Below the pieces are notes generated by a model. It did no database searches, was not told the origin of the DNA, and was given only the letters and a program-made list of their open reading frames with translations. A stretch of 64,000 nucleotides of DNA from Aradus depressus (taxonomy: Eukaryota > Arthropoda > Insecta > Hemiptera > Aradidae), in the NCBI GenBank assembly GCA_963662175.1, contig OY759223.1, forward strand, positions 14,982,249-15,046,248, in the 5' to 3' direction. The translations under genes and the position numbers were made by a program. Of this stretch, positions 44,502 through 56,268 are shown in pieces (position 1 is the stretch's first letter; the number at the start of each line of letters is the position of its first letter).

Positions 44502-47500
44502 ATGTTTCAGTTACCATGGAAACGCCCAAAACTAACGGAAGTGTGGAATTGGCCTCACATATTTTTTATCAACTTTTCTGGTTTGTGGGCGGAAGAGGCA
44601 TCAACCGAAAAACTACGACGTTTTTTGAGCTATTGGAGAGTGTTTTCAATAATTTTCCTTATCGTTGCTGAATCCTTGCTCATTGTGGCTCTTGTTGAAG
44701 CATTTGCAACAGGAGATGTGGCGCACAATCTGTTCTCTGTGTTTCTACTACAGCCGACAGCTGTCGGGGTCTACAAGACTATTCAGGTCACAAAGCACAG
44801 AAAGTCCTTCATGCTTGCAATGAATCTTCTTGATGGTAAGTTAGTGTCTTCTTCCCAAAGTTGTAACGTCAACAAAAACGATTCTGTTTAAGTCAATCAT
44901 TATACTTTTTCAGAACTAACTGAAGAAGCGACCGACCCAGAAGACAAGGCTGTGATTCGATCAAAATTCCGAAGAATATGGATCGTGTTTTCAGTCAACC
45001 TTAGCCTGGTCTTGGCTACTGTGGTACACTACGGTGTCAGGCCACTGCTCATCCTCGCCTCCACCGGGAAGCGAACCCGTATCCTACACGGTTGGCCTGA
45101 ATTCACCGCTACATTCACTCAGTTCACCATCAGCTACATATATGATCTTCTGTCTCTAGTCTTTCTCGGTTTTGGATGGACCCTTTTTGAGAATATATTC
45201 TTCTGCATCTCCGAGTATACGCTTTGTCAAATTACAGTTCTCAAAAATCATTTTGAGAAAATTCGTCTTAGTGGCAGACGTCAAGAGACCATTCAATTGA
45301 AGAAAATTCTTAAATTTCATAAAAAAATTTTACGGTAAGTTGAAAAAATGAAAATACTGTATAATATCGCCCTTGAAGTAGAGCAGTTCTCAGTAGGTAA
45401 ATGTTGGATTTCTATACAAATCCTCTTAAGTCACCAGGTTAGTAAGACCTACGGAAACTATCACCACATTTTCTGCATGCCCCCTGAAAACGATTTGGGA
45501 TTTCGTCCAAAATCATATGTTTCATATATTATATAGAATCATATAATTATATTATATAGATTTATAATGTATAGTTATATGTTCGTTTACTCGATAACTC
45601 CTGAACGTTTATTCCTATTTATTTTAAACTTTGCACAAAAATCGTTATTGACAAGTTTGTTAGCCAGGAATATTGAACCATCAAGAAGCAGGTAAATAGG
45701 CGATTTTTTTTTAAAATCTAGAATTCGACATTTTAGTCCATTAACAGATTTTATATAATTATCTTTAATTTGAGCCATAAAACGTTTTCTATAATCAGGT
45801 TAGGTTAGGTTTTATGACTCATGCCCGGGCTTTAACTACGAGGTCATATCGCCTACTACCAGAGCGCTCTTTCGTCACTCTGGTGGACATCAGCCCGACT
45901 CTACTGTGAGAGTCCTTAATTTTGCCTACCCTAAATTTTTTTTCACCTAGGGGTCTTTGTACCTGACATCGTACAGACTCGGGACCATCCGAAGGACGGC
46001 GTGCTTAAGTTTATTTTACCTCCTAGATAAAATAAACTAAGGGCCTCGGTCGGGTTTCGAACCCCTCGATCTTGAACTCAGAAGACTTCATATTCATATG
46101 AAGCGGAGAAAAAATGAGTTTTTCATTCTCCCTTTTTGTGTCAAGCCAATGTGACTTGTCATGAAAACAAAAGTCATCGGTGCATCACGGGCTGTGTACT
46201 TCCCCAACACGAATAAATTAAGTAAGTTTTCGCTCTTCCTCCAAAGCCAATCAATACATAATGGCTTCTGAATCCTCATACTAAAGTTTGTGTCGATTCA
46301 TTCATGGCAGTTATTAAGGTATTTGAATCGAGCCCCTTTTCTCTGCTCCTCCCCCCCCCCCCCCCCCTCCCCCTCTTCTGTTCATTGTAAATTGAAAATT
46401 ATTATGTGTTGTCCATATGAGATTTTGAAAGTAGATATGAAATTTCATGTCAATACTTTCATTATAACGGCAGTCATTACAGTTTTTGTGTCAAGTCTCC
46501 CACTTAATCCACCCTTCTCCTTGGCAGATATGGCTGAAAAAAGTGTCGTCCTTAGAGAACTCTAGACAAATATATAAAATTTTATGTTGATACAATAATT
46601 CTGTCTGAAAAAAATAACTCAGACTAATAAAAGAAACCAAAGTGAAGCGAGAAAGAAAATACATTTGGATGTTTTCAAAAAATAGTTCTATTAAAATATT
46701 GAAAATATTTTTATAGCTAGTTATTCATTATGACTCATGCCTGGGCTTTAACTACAAGGTCATATCGCCTACTACCAGAGCGATCTTTCATCACACTGCC
46801 ATGAACCCGACTCCCATGGGTAGACCCCTACCTTTAGCGAGAACCTGACATCGTACAGGCTCGAGACTATCGCTTAACGACCAATCCGAAGGATGGCGTG
46901 TTTAAGTTTTTTTTTACCTTCTAGATAAAATAAACTAAGGGCTTCGGCCGGGTTACGAAACCTAGTTCTTGAGCTCAGTAAGTAAGCACGCATAACAATA
47001 AGCTACTGGTGTCCATTGATTAACAAATGGTACAAATTAGATTCGAAAGTATAAAGACTATATATAGGGTATATCGATATCAGTAACCACCAATCGACAC
47101 TTTAAGCGTATCGATACCAATATATATTTATGCACTTTTATATACAAAAACTAACAACTGCCATTGTAATGAAAATATTGTCACGAAATTTTATATGTTA
47201 ATTCAAAACCCCAAGAGGACCTCACATATTAATTTTCAGCGGCACCAGCCAATAGAGAGGCATAATAAGATGGGGCTGAAGTTAAAACTGCCAATAACTG
47301 CCGATGCAATGTATGTATAGACATCAAATTCAATATAAGGATTCTGAAGCCACTATGTGAATGGATTTTTAGTCAAAATGACACTTCAACATACACCTCT
47401 CAAGACCACGCCACTAACGGAAGGTTAGTCAGATTGATTTAAGGTAAATACAACAAGATTTCCTAACTTCCACATCCTAATAATTCTCAATACACAACAT

Positions 47501-50386
47501 TTTGAAGGTGAATCAGGCCGCAAGTTTCTGTGGAATGAGCACTACCTACCTAAGAACCCCACAAACTATACACTGATACACACAATTTAATAATATTTTT
47601 TAAACTAATTATGATGTACAAATATATATATATATTATAAAATATATTTCAGAATTTGCAAAGCACTGAAAAGTGCCTCGGACAGTATTTTAATAGTACA
47701 GACAATAACAACGGTTCTCCTGTTCTGCAGCGGACTTTATATAATAACCAATTTGGTAAGATGTTCCTAAAAATAAATAGATATTTTTACAAATTTTCTA
47801 TTCTGAAATAAGAACATAGATAATTTTGTAAGCTACAATTTATTACTAATATTTGTATTATTTATTGTTAGTTATTTGAATGTATCTTTCTAGAGGGAAG
47901 AGATTGATGTGCTGATAAATGTTTACGAAAGCATGACTCTAGCAATGATCTTCCTCTACTATACCAGCTGGTATAGCAACGAGTTAGCATTTCAGGTTAA
48001 CAATTACATTATTTTAGCACATAAAATGATTATTAATAATAATTAATGAATTAAATCTGAACTTAGGATGTCGAGGTATGGAGTTCATTTAAAAAATCAA
48101 ACATACAACGCCTTCAGTTATTACATTGCCGATGCGTCATTTTACGTTTCCAATCTCACATTGCATAATGACCTTAACATTCCATTTGTATTCAGTGTTA
48201 TCAGGACACGATATTTGATTCCTCACTACAAACTTAATCACTACGTCAATCCACTTATTCAAGAATTATTCACAAACACTCTTCCCACAAATCCTCCACG
48301 ACGCCTTAAGCAGGCATGGCAGAGGGACCTGCTCCAGGACTCATCTTCGGGCACGTACCTCAGTAGTATTTAACTTATTACACTTACTAATGACAAATGT
48401 TATGTCGTTTAAGTAATTTGTTAGTTATTATAACTCAAGCCCGGGCTTTAACTCCAAGGTCATATCGCCAACTACCAGAGCCCTCTTTCGTCGCTCTGAT
48501 GAACATGAGCCCTGCTCTACTATGGGAGTCCTAAATTTTGTCTATCCTAAATTTTTATTCACCTAGGGTAAGGGTCTTGAGTACCTGACATCGTACAGGT
48601 TCGGGACCATCACTTAACGTTCCATCCGAAGGACGGCGTGCTGGAGTTCATTTTTCATTTCGTTATAAATATATATATATAATTATAATATTAACTCTCA
48701 ATTGTTTTCTAACGGAAGCTCTACCTACACTATTTAATATATATAATTAATATATATATATATATTGAGCCCGACTCTACTCTGAGAGTCCTAAATTATC
48801 CCTACCCTAGTTTAGTTACCTAAGATAAGACGATCTTTTACGAGCACCTGAAATAGCACAGGCTCGGAGAGATGAAAGTCCCAACCGAAGTACGGGATGC
48901 TCAAGCAGCAATTTTTTTTGTTACAGTCTCCTTACATGCTTTGGCATCAATTTCTTTAACTTTATTTACAAGCAACTCGTAGGAAGGGTCCTTTTTTAAT
49001 TTATTGTGGTAATCTTTTGATATAACTCCTTCCATAAACATTTTTCTTGCCTCAATAAATCTATAAACTCAATTAAAAAGTTTTTATTACTCCAAGTAGA
49101 CATAATCAATTCGTCTTTTTATTTTTTAAAAACAATAAAAAACAACACACACTAAACAATAATTATTATTAAACTTTTAAAACTTCATTTTATTTATTGA
49201 AAACAAAGAAATCAAAATATACATAAAATAATTATTTTAACTTTTGATAATTGATAACGCCGGAGCATGCGCAGAATGGCTAGTTTGAAGAACTGAACTG
49301 ATTCAAACCCCACACACAGTCAAATAGGCTTGTCGTCAGTTCGATGTGATGATGATGAAACCATCAGTTCATTTTTTTGACATGATATGCCATTTCTACC
49401 CCATACACGTCAGTTTGGTGTCTCAGTTCGATGTGTTCAAGTCAAACTGACCGTGTATGACCCCCTTAAGACCTTAGTGTTTCGGCTGGGCCGCAAACCC
49501 TCGATTATGAGCTCAGTAGGAAAGCCTACTACTTCTGAGCTAAAGACGCTCTCAGGGAAACATTAAAACTTTCATTTTTGTGTGATATTCAGCCAATTTT
49601 TTTTTTTTTTTTACTTCATTTAATTTTTTTATTATTTACATTTACAATCAGTCAAAAGAAAATATAAGTAAATTTGATGTTTTGTGGTTACAATGTAATA
49701 ATATTAATATGTATATAAAATAATAAGAAAGGAAAACAAGAATAATAATATAAAGTACATATATACAAAATAATAATTAAAGATTAAAGTAAGACTAAAT
49801 AAATAAAATAAATGATGCGAAAAAAGTAAAGTTCATAAAGAAATCATAAAACAAAATAAAGAAAATTATGTACAAAATAATATGATAAATCATAAGAAAA
49901 ACAAGCTCATAGACCCCCGAAACACCCCCGTATGGTACTGTTCTCACCAATCACCCCGATTATCCATATATATTTGAAATTTTCCAGTGTCAAGAGGTGA
50001 GCACCTCTGCTTACATGTCAGACTGGGTGGACGGGAGCCAGGAGCAGAAGAAAACTATCCTTATAGTCATGACAAGATCAAAGCAGCTCATAACGTTTGG
50101 AGGATTTCTGGAGTTGAATCTAAGCACATTTATCAATGTAAGATAAACTTTAGATAAACTTATTAAGAATAATAGTTCCAAAAGCAATATGACGATTCCG
50201 AAAATTCATGATTGCGGCACCAATATGGTGCCTAGAATTAGGACAATTACTGAACTATATTTTAAGTATAATTATTAACTTAATATTATTTTCAGTTTTT
50301 CATGCGATTTTTTTAAAATATTTTTTCAGGTAATGAAGACAAGCTTTTCTTACTACAATTTCCTCCGAGCAGTAATGGACACATAG
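44502..50386 (+). CDS. Odorant receptor gene D (7tm_6), complete
   Basis: Complete insect odorant receptor of 388 aa. Exons: 44502-44835, 44914-45334, 47653-47755, 47894-47995, 49988-50137, 50330-50386; 1167 nt in frame, all GT-AG. A 6-nt deletion near the start (MFQLPWKR against MFHIELPWKR) makes exon 1 334 nt. Coding intron 1 is only 78 nt, against 2256 nt in its near twin E, so D shows the uninvaded state. Motifs: FFINFSGLWAEEAS, GVYKTIQVTKHRKS, TGKRTRILHGWPEF, FFCISEYTLCQITVLKNHFE, SGLYIITNL, TSWYSNELAFQ, MSDWVDGSQEQKKT, and C-terminal MKTSFSYYNFLRAVMDT. The leader acceptor is at 44484-44485; the non-coding first exon is proposed at 42949-42983. AATAAA at 50443. Intron 4 contains a jockey-like LINE C-terminus that E also carries, so that insertion predates the D/E duplication. 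Confidence 0.93.
45799..46090 (-). mobile_element. tRNA-SINE family 1 copy
   Basis: Starts with the GGTTAGGTTAGG tail and ends in the head (GGGTTTCGAACCCC, GAACTCAGAAG). Gene D intron 2. Confidence 0.85.
46240..46600. repeat. Dispersed ACTGCCG-type repeat with poly-C
   Basis: Two monomers (AAATTTCATGTCAATACTTTC type) with a C run at 46349-46367. Gene D intron 2. Confidence 0.55.
46721..47014 (-). mobile_element. tRNA-SINE family 1 copy
   Basis: GACTCATGCCTGGGCTTTAAC to GGGTTACGAAACC and AGCTACTGGTGTCC at the head end. Diverged. Gene D intron 2. Confidence 0.8.
47140..47350. repeat. Dispersed ACTGCCG-type repeat
   Basis: Two monomers with AACTGCCATTGTAATGAAAA and AACTGCCGATGCAATGTATG. A matching scrap is at 62150-62230 in gene E intron 2, so it predates the D/E split. 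Confidence 0.55.
48040..48380 (+). mobile_element. Jockey-like LINE C-terminus in gene D intron 4
   Basis: Reads RYGVHLKNQTYNAFSYY, ASFYVSNLTLHNDLNIPFVF and PPRRLKQAWQRDLL to a stop at 48373. The same start is visible in gene E intron 4 just before the window ends (63960-64000), so the insertion is older than the D/E duplication. Confidence 0.7.
48418..48650 (-). mobile_element. tRNA-SINE family 1 copy, head missing
   Basis: ACTCAAGCCCGGGCTTTAACT to CCATCCGAAGGACGGCGTGCT. Gene D intron 4. Confidence 0.8.
48769..49555 (-). mobile_element. Old tRNA-SINE family 1 copy split by an insertion
   Basis: The body lies at 48769-48907 (GAGCCCGACTCTACTCTGAG to GGGATGCTCAAG) and the tRNA-like head at about 49468-49555 (GGCTGGGCCGCAAACCCTCG). 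The 560 bp between is foreign and encodes a MADF-like segment. Confidence 0.6.
48908..49467 (-). mobile_element. Insertion carrying a MADF-like coding fragment
   Basis: The minus strand from about 49110 reads MSTWSNKNFLIEFIDLLRQE, KCLWKE, then after a one-base frameshift GVISKDYHNKLKKDPSYELL and VNKVKEIDAKACKE: the pattern of a MADF DNA-binding domain (Myb/SANT-related), often the second protein of PIF/Harbinger elements. The part toward 49440 includes CAGTTCGATGTG repeats and CATTTCTACCCC, possibly one terminus. Confidence 0.55.
49605..49905. repeat. AT-rich LINE-type UTR, second copy
   Basis: Aligns loosely with 23715-24020 (AATAATAAGAAAGGAAA, CATAAAGAAATCATAAAACAA). Gene D intron 4. Confidence 0.45.
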
Positions 50387-50589
50387 GAAGGCTGAACCAG
50401 TTTGAAATTATAAAAAAAACATCATGAAAATTAAATTTAAAAAATAAATATTTGACATACTATTAACGTATTAGAATGTTTAGTGATTATTCATTCCTTC
50501 ACAACTTTAAACTTAAATTTCTCACAGACTAAGCCTACATTTCTTTTAAGTGTTGAAAGATTTTCTACGAATAGATAATTAAAATACAC

Positions 50590-50665
50590 AATTTCTTTGT
50601 CAAACTTCACTATATATTCTCAAATACTCAACTAGTTTCGCCGTGTTAAGGCATTATCAAGAGTC
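50590..50665 (-). mobile_element. Degenerate hammerhead-like end
   Basis: The minus strand reads CTTGATAATGCCTTAACACGGCGAAACTAG, split here as CTTGATAATGCC and GGCGAAACTAGT. It resembles hammerhead-bearing ends but CUGANGA is broken. Confidence 0.35.
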
Positions 50666-51057
50666 ACAAAGATTTTCTCTGAATTGTTTTACCAATGTCA
50701 GACATTATTTCCAGCAAAATATAATTTTTATGCTCGACTTAAATGTTCTACTATTTAATAATGTTTATTTCCACTAAGCCATAAGAGGATAGGTCATAAT
50801 AATGTATACATTAAGATAGCTTATAAATTAAACAAATATTAACTCTTAGAGATGACACATGAATTAGAAATAACAATACTACTCAAAAATGAAATGAAAT
50901 GAATAAATAAATACTTGAAAATATGAGTATACAAATAATAACTATTGTTTTGTTTCTTTATTATTTACAATTCACCCCCCAATTCAAAAATCTTGTGAAT
51001 TTAAAGCCAACCTACTATTAATTATTATAATATATCAAAGTTTGTCAAAATGCTAAC

Positions 51058-51157
51058 CGCAGTAACAGCAAATACTCCAGTACAGAAGATTAGAACTGTC
51101 GCAACAATTTGAAAAGTGAGTGCAGCGTCTGAAGCAGATTTAAGTTCTTTGCAAACC
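51058..51157 (-). pseudogene. Minus-strand odorant receptor exon-3 copy 1 (orphan exon)
   Basis: On the minus strand this reads as a 100-nt exon with acceptor AG at 51159-51158 and donor GT at 51057-51056, in the same phase as exon 3 of the array. It encodes VCKELKSASDAALTF, then a hydrophobic stretch ending VLIFCTGVFAVTA, matching RICKALKTASDSILIV...VLLFCSGLY of D and E at about half of positions. It is one residue shorter than the array exons. No minus-strand receptor exon 4 is recognisable between it and the end of gene D. It is therefore either an orphan fragment or an exon of a diverged gene whose other exons I did not recognise. Confidence 0.72.
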
Positions 51158-51264
51158 CTAAAAACTTAAATGATCATAAGAACTAAAAAAAATATATTAT
51201 TTATATTTATATAAATACATAAAAAGTAGTGTATGTAAATTGGTCTTAATTATTATTATTATTA

Positions 51265-51560
51265 AATAAATAAAACAAACTTATAGTTTTTAAATATTGT
51301 CTATAACACAAAAGTATAAAGTTAGACAAAAACTTGTGGTTTCAGCATTGTATCATCGCCGAGTGTGTTGGTCCTACAGGAGCCCTATATCTTTATTAAG
51401 TCCAGGGTTCTGCTGCAGGTTTTCTCCGAAGCCTGCCTCAGTTCTGTTATGGCAGACTCAAAGCAGTAAAACCTCTTGCTTTTCAGAATTTTATATTGGC
51501 TCAAAATATGGACCGGGATCTCGTCTTTCTCGCCACATTTCCTGCACAGAGGGCTTCTAC
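51265..51560 (-). mobile_element. Penelope-type end and LINE zinc-knuckle fragment between the minus-strand exons
   Basis: 51265-51345 carries the AAATAAATAAAACAAACTT terminus and a degenerate hammerhead (GATGATACAATGCTGAAACC on minus). 51395-51560 (minus) reads CRSPLCRKCGEKDEIPVHIL, a CCHC-like knuckle typical of LINE protein C-termini. Confidence 0.45.
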
Positions 51561-51586
51561 AATATAAAATTCGACAAAATGTTTAC

Positions 51587-51686
51587 CGCAGAAACGCCAA
51601 ATACTCCTGTACAGAAGATTATAACTGTCGCAACGATTTGAAAAGTGAGTGCAGCGTCTGAAGCAGATATTAGTTCTTTGCAAACC
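51587..51686 (-). pseudogene. Minus-strand odorant receptor exon-3 copy 2 (tandem duplicate)
   Basis: Second copy, 529 bp from the first, acceptor AG at 51688-51687 and donor GT at 51586-51585. It encodes VCKELISASDAALTF and VIIFCTGVFGVSA. The flanking intron just outside the acceptor is nearly identical in both copies (AACTTAAATGATCATAAG), and a shared AT-rich stretch continues beyond it, so a segment of about 300 bp was duplicated. Sequence between the copies includes Penelope-type terminal sequence and a LINE zinc-knuckle fragment. The coding frame is open and the splice sites are kept in both copies, so recent or ongoing selection is possible but unproven. Confidence 0.72.
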
Positions 51687-51789
51687 CTAAAAACTTAAAT
51701 GATCATAAGAACTAAAAAACATTTATTATTTAAAAAAATATATGTAAAAAAAGTTGTGTGTGTAAATTGGTCTTAATTATTATTATTAA

Positions 51790-52480
51790 ATAAATGAAGA
51801 ATCTTATTTTTAACCCCCGACGCAAAAGAAGGGGTGTAATAAGTTTGAAACCTTTGTCTATGGGTGTCTGTCTGTGGCATCGTAGCTCCAAAACGGCTGA
51901 ACCGATTTCAAAGCGGTTTTTTTGTTTCAAAAGCTGGTATTTGCGAGATGGTTCTCAGCCATGTTTGGTGGAAATCGGGTAAGCTGTTTCCAAGATCTTC
52001 AGGTTTCATATAGGGATCTCGGTCTCTATTACAGCTAGAGACTTGGAGTTTGAGCTTAAATATTCAAAACGCCAAGCACCTTCCCCCTAAGTCCTTGAAA
52101 TGCCCTTTCTGAAATTTTTCTTATTCCGAGCTACTTATATAATTTAAAATGCAGATATGTCGCAGCTGGACAAACAACAAGGTTTTTTATTACCCCAAAA
52201 TCAGAAAATTTGATACCAGCTGCAAAATCCCATGGAGAAGACAGCTAGTGACATGTAAACGATACGAGTTGCTCTCAAAACAAGTTTTACACGTCTCTGA
52301 GCCACATGTTGACCATTTTCTCGACGATGTCTGTATGTATTTACGTGATTGGAACCTTGTGAGCTTACTTAACTCAGGAATTATTGTAGCTATGAACTTG
52401 AAATTTAAAAGGAAGATGTCACAACACGCTAACTTATTCCTGATTAAGATTTTCGCGCCGAAAATTTAGACCACTGTACT
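51790..52480. repeat. Dispersed repeat (ACCCCCGACGCAAAAGAAGG family)
   Basis: Begins with AACCCCCGACGCAAAAGAAG and GGCATCGTAGCTCCAAAACG, a motif common to non-coding insect repeats, and grades into sequence inverted relative to 20161-20375. No credible gene; the 106-codon frame in it lacks any domain. Confidence 0.5.
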
Positions 52481-53917
52481 TATAAGTACATTTTGCAAGA
52501 TACTGCTAATAAATATTCTAATCAAAAATCACTGGTCGGTCGCCTAACATGTTACTATTTTCTGTATTGAAATTTTTTTTTTTTTTGTTTGTGGCGTTCG
52601 CATATCAGACATTTACTTTCAATGGAAGGGTTATATGACTATATTATTAATAGTATGTATCTCAAAAATGCTTCAAAAATTTCTTGGTTGTTGGTTAGAG
52701 ACACTATTAGTTGAACCATAGTAGGGAGCATTATCATGTTTTATGTGTACTTAAATTGCACATAGAATACAATTGGTTTTAAGGTTTCCTAAAGGTTAAT
52801 GAAGTTATAAAATAGCATTAATAAGTCTAAGTAAATACAATTTAACTGCAATTGTCAAATAATGTTTTTTGAATGATTAATGTAACCATATATTGTGTGC
52901 ATCCAGCATAAAAAAAATGAACAGGATACACTTAATAACAAACGCATATGCTGTTACCTACATAAAGTCTTTCAAATAGATGTTAAATTCTAAATAAGTT
53001 ATTTTATTGTAACTCACTGCAATAAATGTTATGTCTGAAGCACTTAAAATAAGAATGAAGAAATAAAGAGAAAACCAAGCCATCAATTACCGTAGATTGG
53101 TAGTTAAATAATCCCACATTCAATTACATAAAAAGGAAAGTACATTAAAAATAATACAAATAATATCAAAGATGAAACAAAGCTTCGAACGACAGAAAAA
53201 CAATAGCATGGCTGATATAATATAACACTAGTCCTTTATCAGAAAGCATGATAACAAAGGAACTGGAAAGGAGGAGCAGGGAAAACTAGCAAGTACTCGT
53301 TAGTTATTATGACTCAAATATGTACATACTGAACATTGATTTATTATATGTATATTTATCCAAGCATTAAAAATATATTTTGAAATCTGCGTTTAATTAC
53401 ATACATACTTAAAACAAAATCTAAAATTCTAAAAATATTATTTGTTAAAAAAATCGGTAATGTCCCACCACTTCTTTAGTGTTAAGACGTCTGAAAAACG
53501 ATCCAACGATTTTTTTCACTATGAGAATCAAATGAAAACTGAGAAAAAGAGAACTGGTGTAAAGGAAAAATAAATAGGAGAGGGTTTCTGTGAAAAAAAA
53601 TTAAACTTTGACTTTACTAGTTAAGTGTTCATTTCCCGACAAGACGATTGTTGTGCCACGGACGGGACGGTACCTTTGTTTTTCTATTCTAGGAAACATT
53701 TTTTATAAATGTTTGATTTTCAACTATGTATTTATTATAATTTATTTATAGGATATTAGTGAAGTAATAAACTATTGTATTAGCGTTCCCTTCATTATGA
53801 ATACAATGTACATACATATGTATGTATGTACAATAAAATTACATATGGCTCTATATATAATTGATAATCTATTAACTGAATGTTAATTTTAGTTTAACAA
53901 ATTTGATATAATTTTGC
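52481..53917. other. AT-rich spacer
   Basis: I see no coding frame, RNA gene or clear transposon in this stretch beyond short A/T tracts and a small ATGTATGTATGT tract near 53815. Confidence 0.5.
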
Positions 53918-53975
53918 GAGCGCCGGATAAGGGAGCGCGCCGATTAACAGAACACCGGATAAGGGAGAGTCTACT
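53918..53975. mobile_element. Pogo/Tigger-like terminus
   Basis: CCGGATAAGGGAGAGTCTACTG, like the terminal repeat of pogo-type elements; a second CGCCGGATAAGGGAGCGCG lies just inside. The other end was not found. Confidence 0.4.
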
Positions 53976-54861
53976 GTTTTTGGACAAAACGTGCAAATAC
54001 ACGCATTGAGATCGACTTACAAAAGCTAAGTGAAAGAGTTGAGAAACAAATATCTCACTAATTAAATATTATTCCATCATTTCATTATTATACTATCTAT
54101 GTTTATATGTATAAATAATAATATGAATTAATTCTGTTTTAAATTTTCACTCCGAAAAATGTTTTTAGTGGGTCCAAATCTGATATGGGGATATATAATT
54201 TTATATGCAGCCCGCGGGACTATAATGCATTCCAAAGTGGCCCGCAACATCATTTGGATTGGCCACCCCTGGTTTAGACAATCGCTGTTTAGCGTCCTTT
54301 TCCAGTTTTTTTTTCGAATTTCATTATTTTTTATGTTTTTCACAAATCTCTTGAATTCACAATTCATCACGATTTCAAAGTCTATGATGCAAGTTAGAAG
54401 ACAAAATATGAATTAGTATGATCGTAAAATGGGGCGGAACTACGGAGTAAACAAAGCCGCAAGAGAAAAGGGTTTAGTTTTGCTTTCGAATCAAAACAAA
54501 ACCCAAGATTCACCATTCATTTCGTATTTTTCTGTTTCCATTTCATTTATTCATCCGATTTTGGATCTGAAAAATGATTTGAACTCATTGAACTGTCTAC
54601 TTACCTGTAAATTTGAAAAAATAAAAAATAAATACATGTAATAAATTAAACAAAAATGCATAAAATATCCAAAATTCGGAAATTGCAATTAAAAAAAAAA
54701 ATCGGAGTCTCATATCAATTCTACATTTATTTTGAGTACAAAAGAAAAAAAATATTTAAAAAAAGTTGAGCTGTTTAGCCAAAATACCTTTAATACTTTC
54801 GCTGCTACTAGTGATGCTATCTGTTGAAATAAATTCATAATAAAATACGGGACATTTAACC

Positions 54862-55198
54862 TTAACTACAAGGTCATATCGCCTACTACCAGAGCGCTCT
54901 TTCGTCACTCTGGTGGACATGAGCCCGACTCTACTGTGGGAGTCCTAAATTTTGCCTGCCTAGGTTTATTCACCTAGCGTAGTATCGTATGTAACAATAT
55001 CAATCTGAACCTTAATATCACAACCACACATCATAGAGTCCGCCAGTAGCCACACCTTTAGGGTAGGCTAAATGTAGGACTCCCATAGTAAAGTCGGGCT
55101 CATGTCCACCAGAGTGACGAGAAGGCATTCTGGTAGTAGGCAATATGATCTCGACATTAAAAGCCCGGGCATGAGTCACAATAACGTAACTCAATTTG
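54862..55198. mobile_element. Two facing tRNA-SINE family 1 fragments
   Basis: Minus-strand fragment 54862-54983 (CATATCGCCTACTACCAGAG) and plus-strand fragment 55058-55198 (AGTCGGGCTCATGTCCACC to CGGGCATGAGTCACAATAAC), about 75 bp apart. Confidence 0.75.
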
Positions 55199-55659
55199 AA
55201 TCTGGCTGTCACAACCTTAGAGCAACATAATAGCTGGCCATAGCTTAGCACAATTCTATATTTAGAATCGGCGTATTCAGTAATAATGTTTGGGATACAA
55301 ATAACTACAAAGTCACTTTATCGTGAAGGGTGGGGGAGATGTTCTTAGTGACATAAATAAAATACACCAAATATATTATTGAATTCGTGCTTTAATAAGC
55401 TTTCATTTGACAATTTACACGATGTCCTTGAAATATTGTTTTTTTTTTTTTTTCATTTTTCAATTTACCCCTGAAATTAACCCCCAGAATCAAAATTTAA
55501 CTTTTTGTACTTTATGTCTATTATTGGGTCACCACACAGAAAATTGCCTGTAACAGACGGACGGACGGACAACGAACTGATTCCATAAGTTCCGTTTTGC
55601 TAATTTTGGAACAGAACACTAAAAATTACAGAATCAATGTAAATTTATTCCCAGGCAAC

Positions 55660-55976
55660 GCCGATTAACCTGCTATTTAAATGAAAATAAACATTTACTG
55701 AAAGACCATCAATTCCATGGATTGGTGGTTTAGGTTCATTGCATAATTTCGATTGAATAAACATATATAAAATGCAAAAGTGTTGTACATGGTCCAGGTT
55801 TGACAATTATGAACAAATACAATTATGCGCTACATGGGTTCAGTTCTGTTAGATTTATCAATTCAAGAAGTAACATTCGCCTCTCTTGCTAATTACATTA
55901 ATAAATAACAAAATAAATGAGTAGGGGAAATTCCTAATTTCAGTCTTCTACTCATAAGTTATCGACACTTCAGAAG
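55660..55976 (+). promoter_or_regulatory. Gene E upstream block and first exon with lost donor
   Basis: Paralogous to the gene D block: initiator TCAGTC (A at 55942), TTCTACTCATAAGTTATCG, then CACTTCAGAAG. The next bases are ATGAAC where D has GTGAAC, so the donor at 55977-55978 is AT rather than GT. Either a different donor or start site is used, or this promoter is damaged. Confidence 0.45.
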
Positions 55977-56268
55977 ATGAACATATGAAAACTATTCATC
56001 CTGGAACTTAAAATATTATCTAGAACAACACTTAATATTACAACTTAAGGTGGGTACTTCTTTCAATTAATGTTTTAATCATTCGGTTAACGTTTCCCCC
56101 ATTCGTACAATTTGAGAGACCGTAACGCCAATTAAGTGTTGTTTATGAAACACCGTTTACTATTGTTAGTTACAATTGCACTCAAATTATGTACATCCTT
56201 GAAAACTATTCATATTGAGGCTTAACAAAAATATTATATAGAACAACACTTATCACAACCTAAGGTAG

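Noticed and set aside
52149..52469. 106-codon plus-strand frame
   Set aside because: Falls in a dispersed non-coding repeat also seen inverted at 20161 and 57700; no domain.
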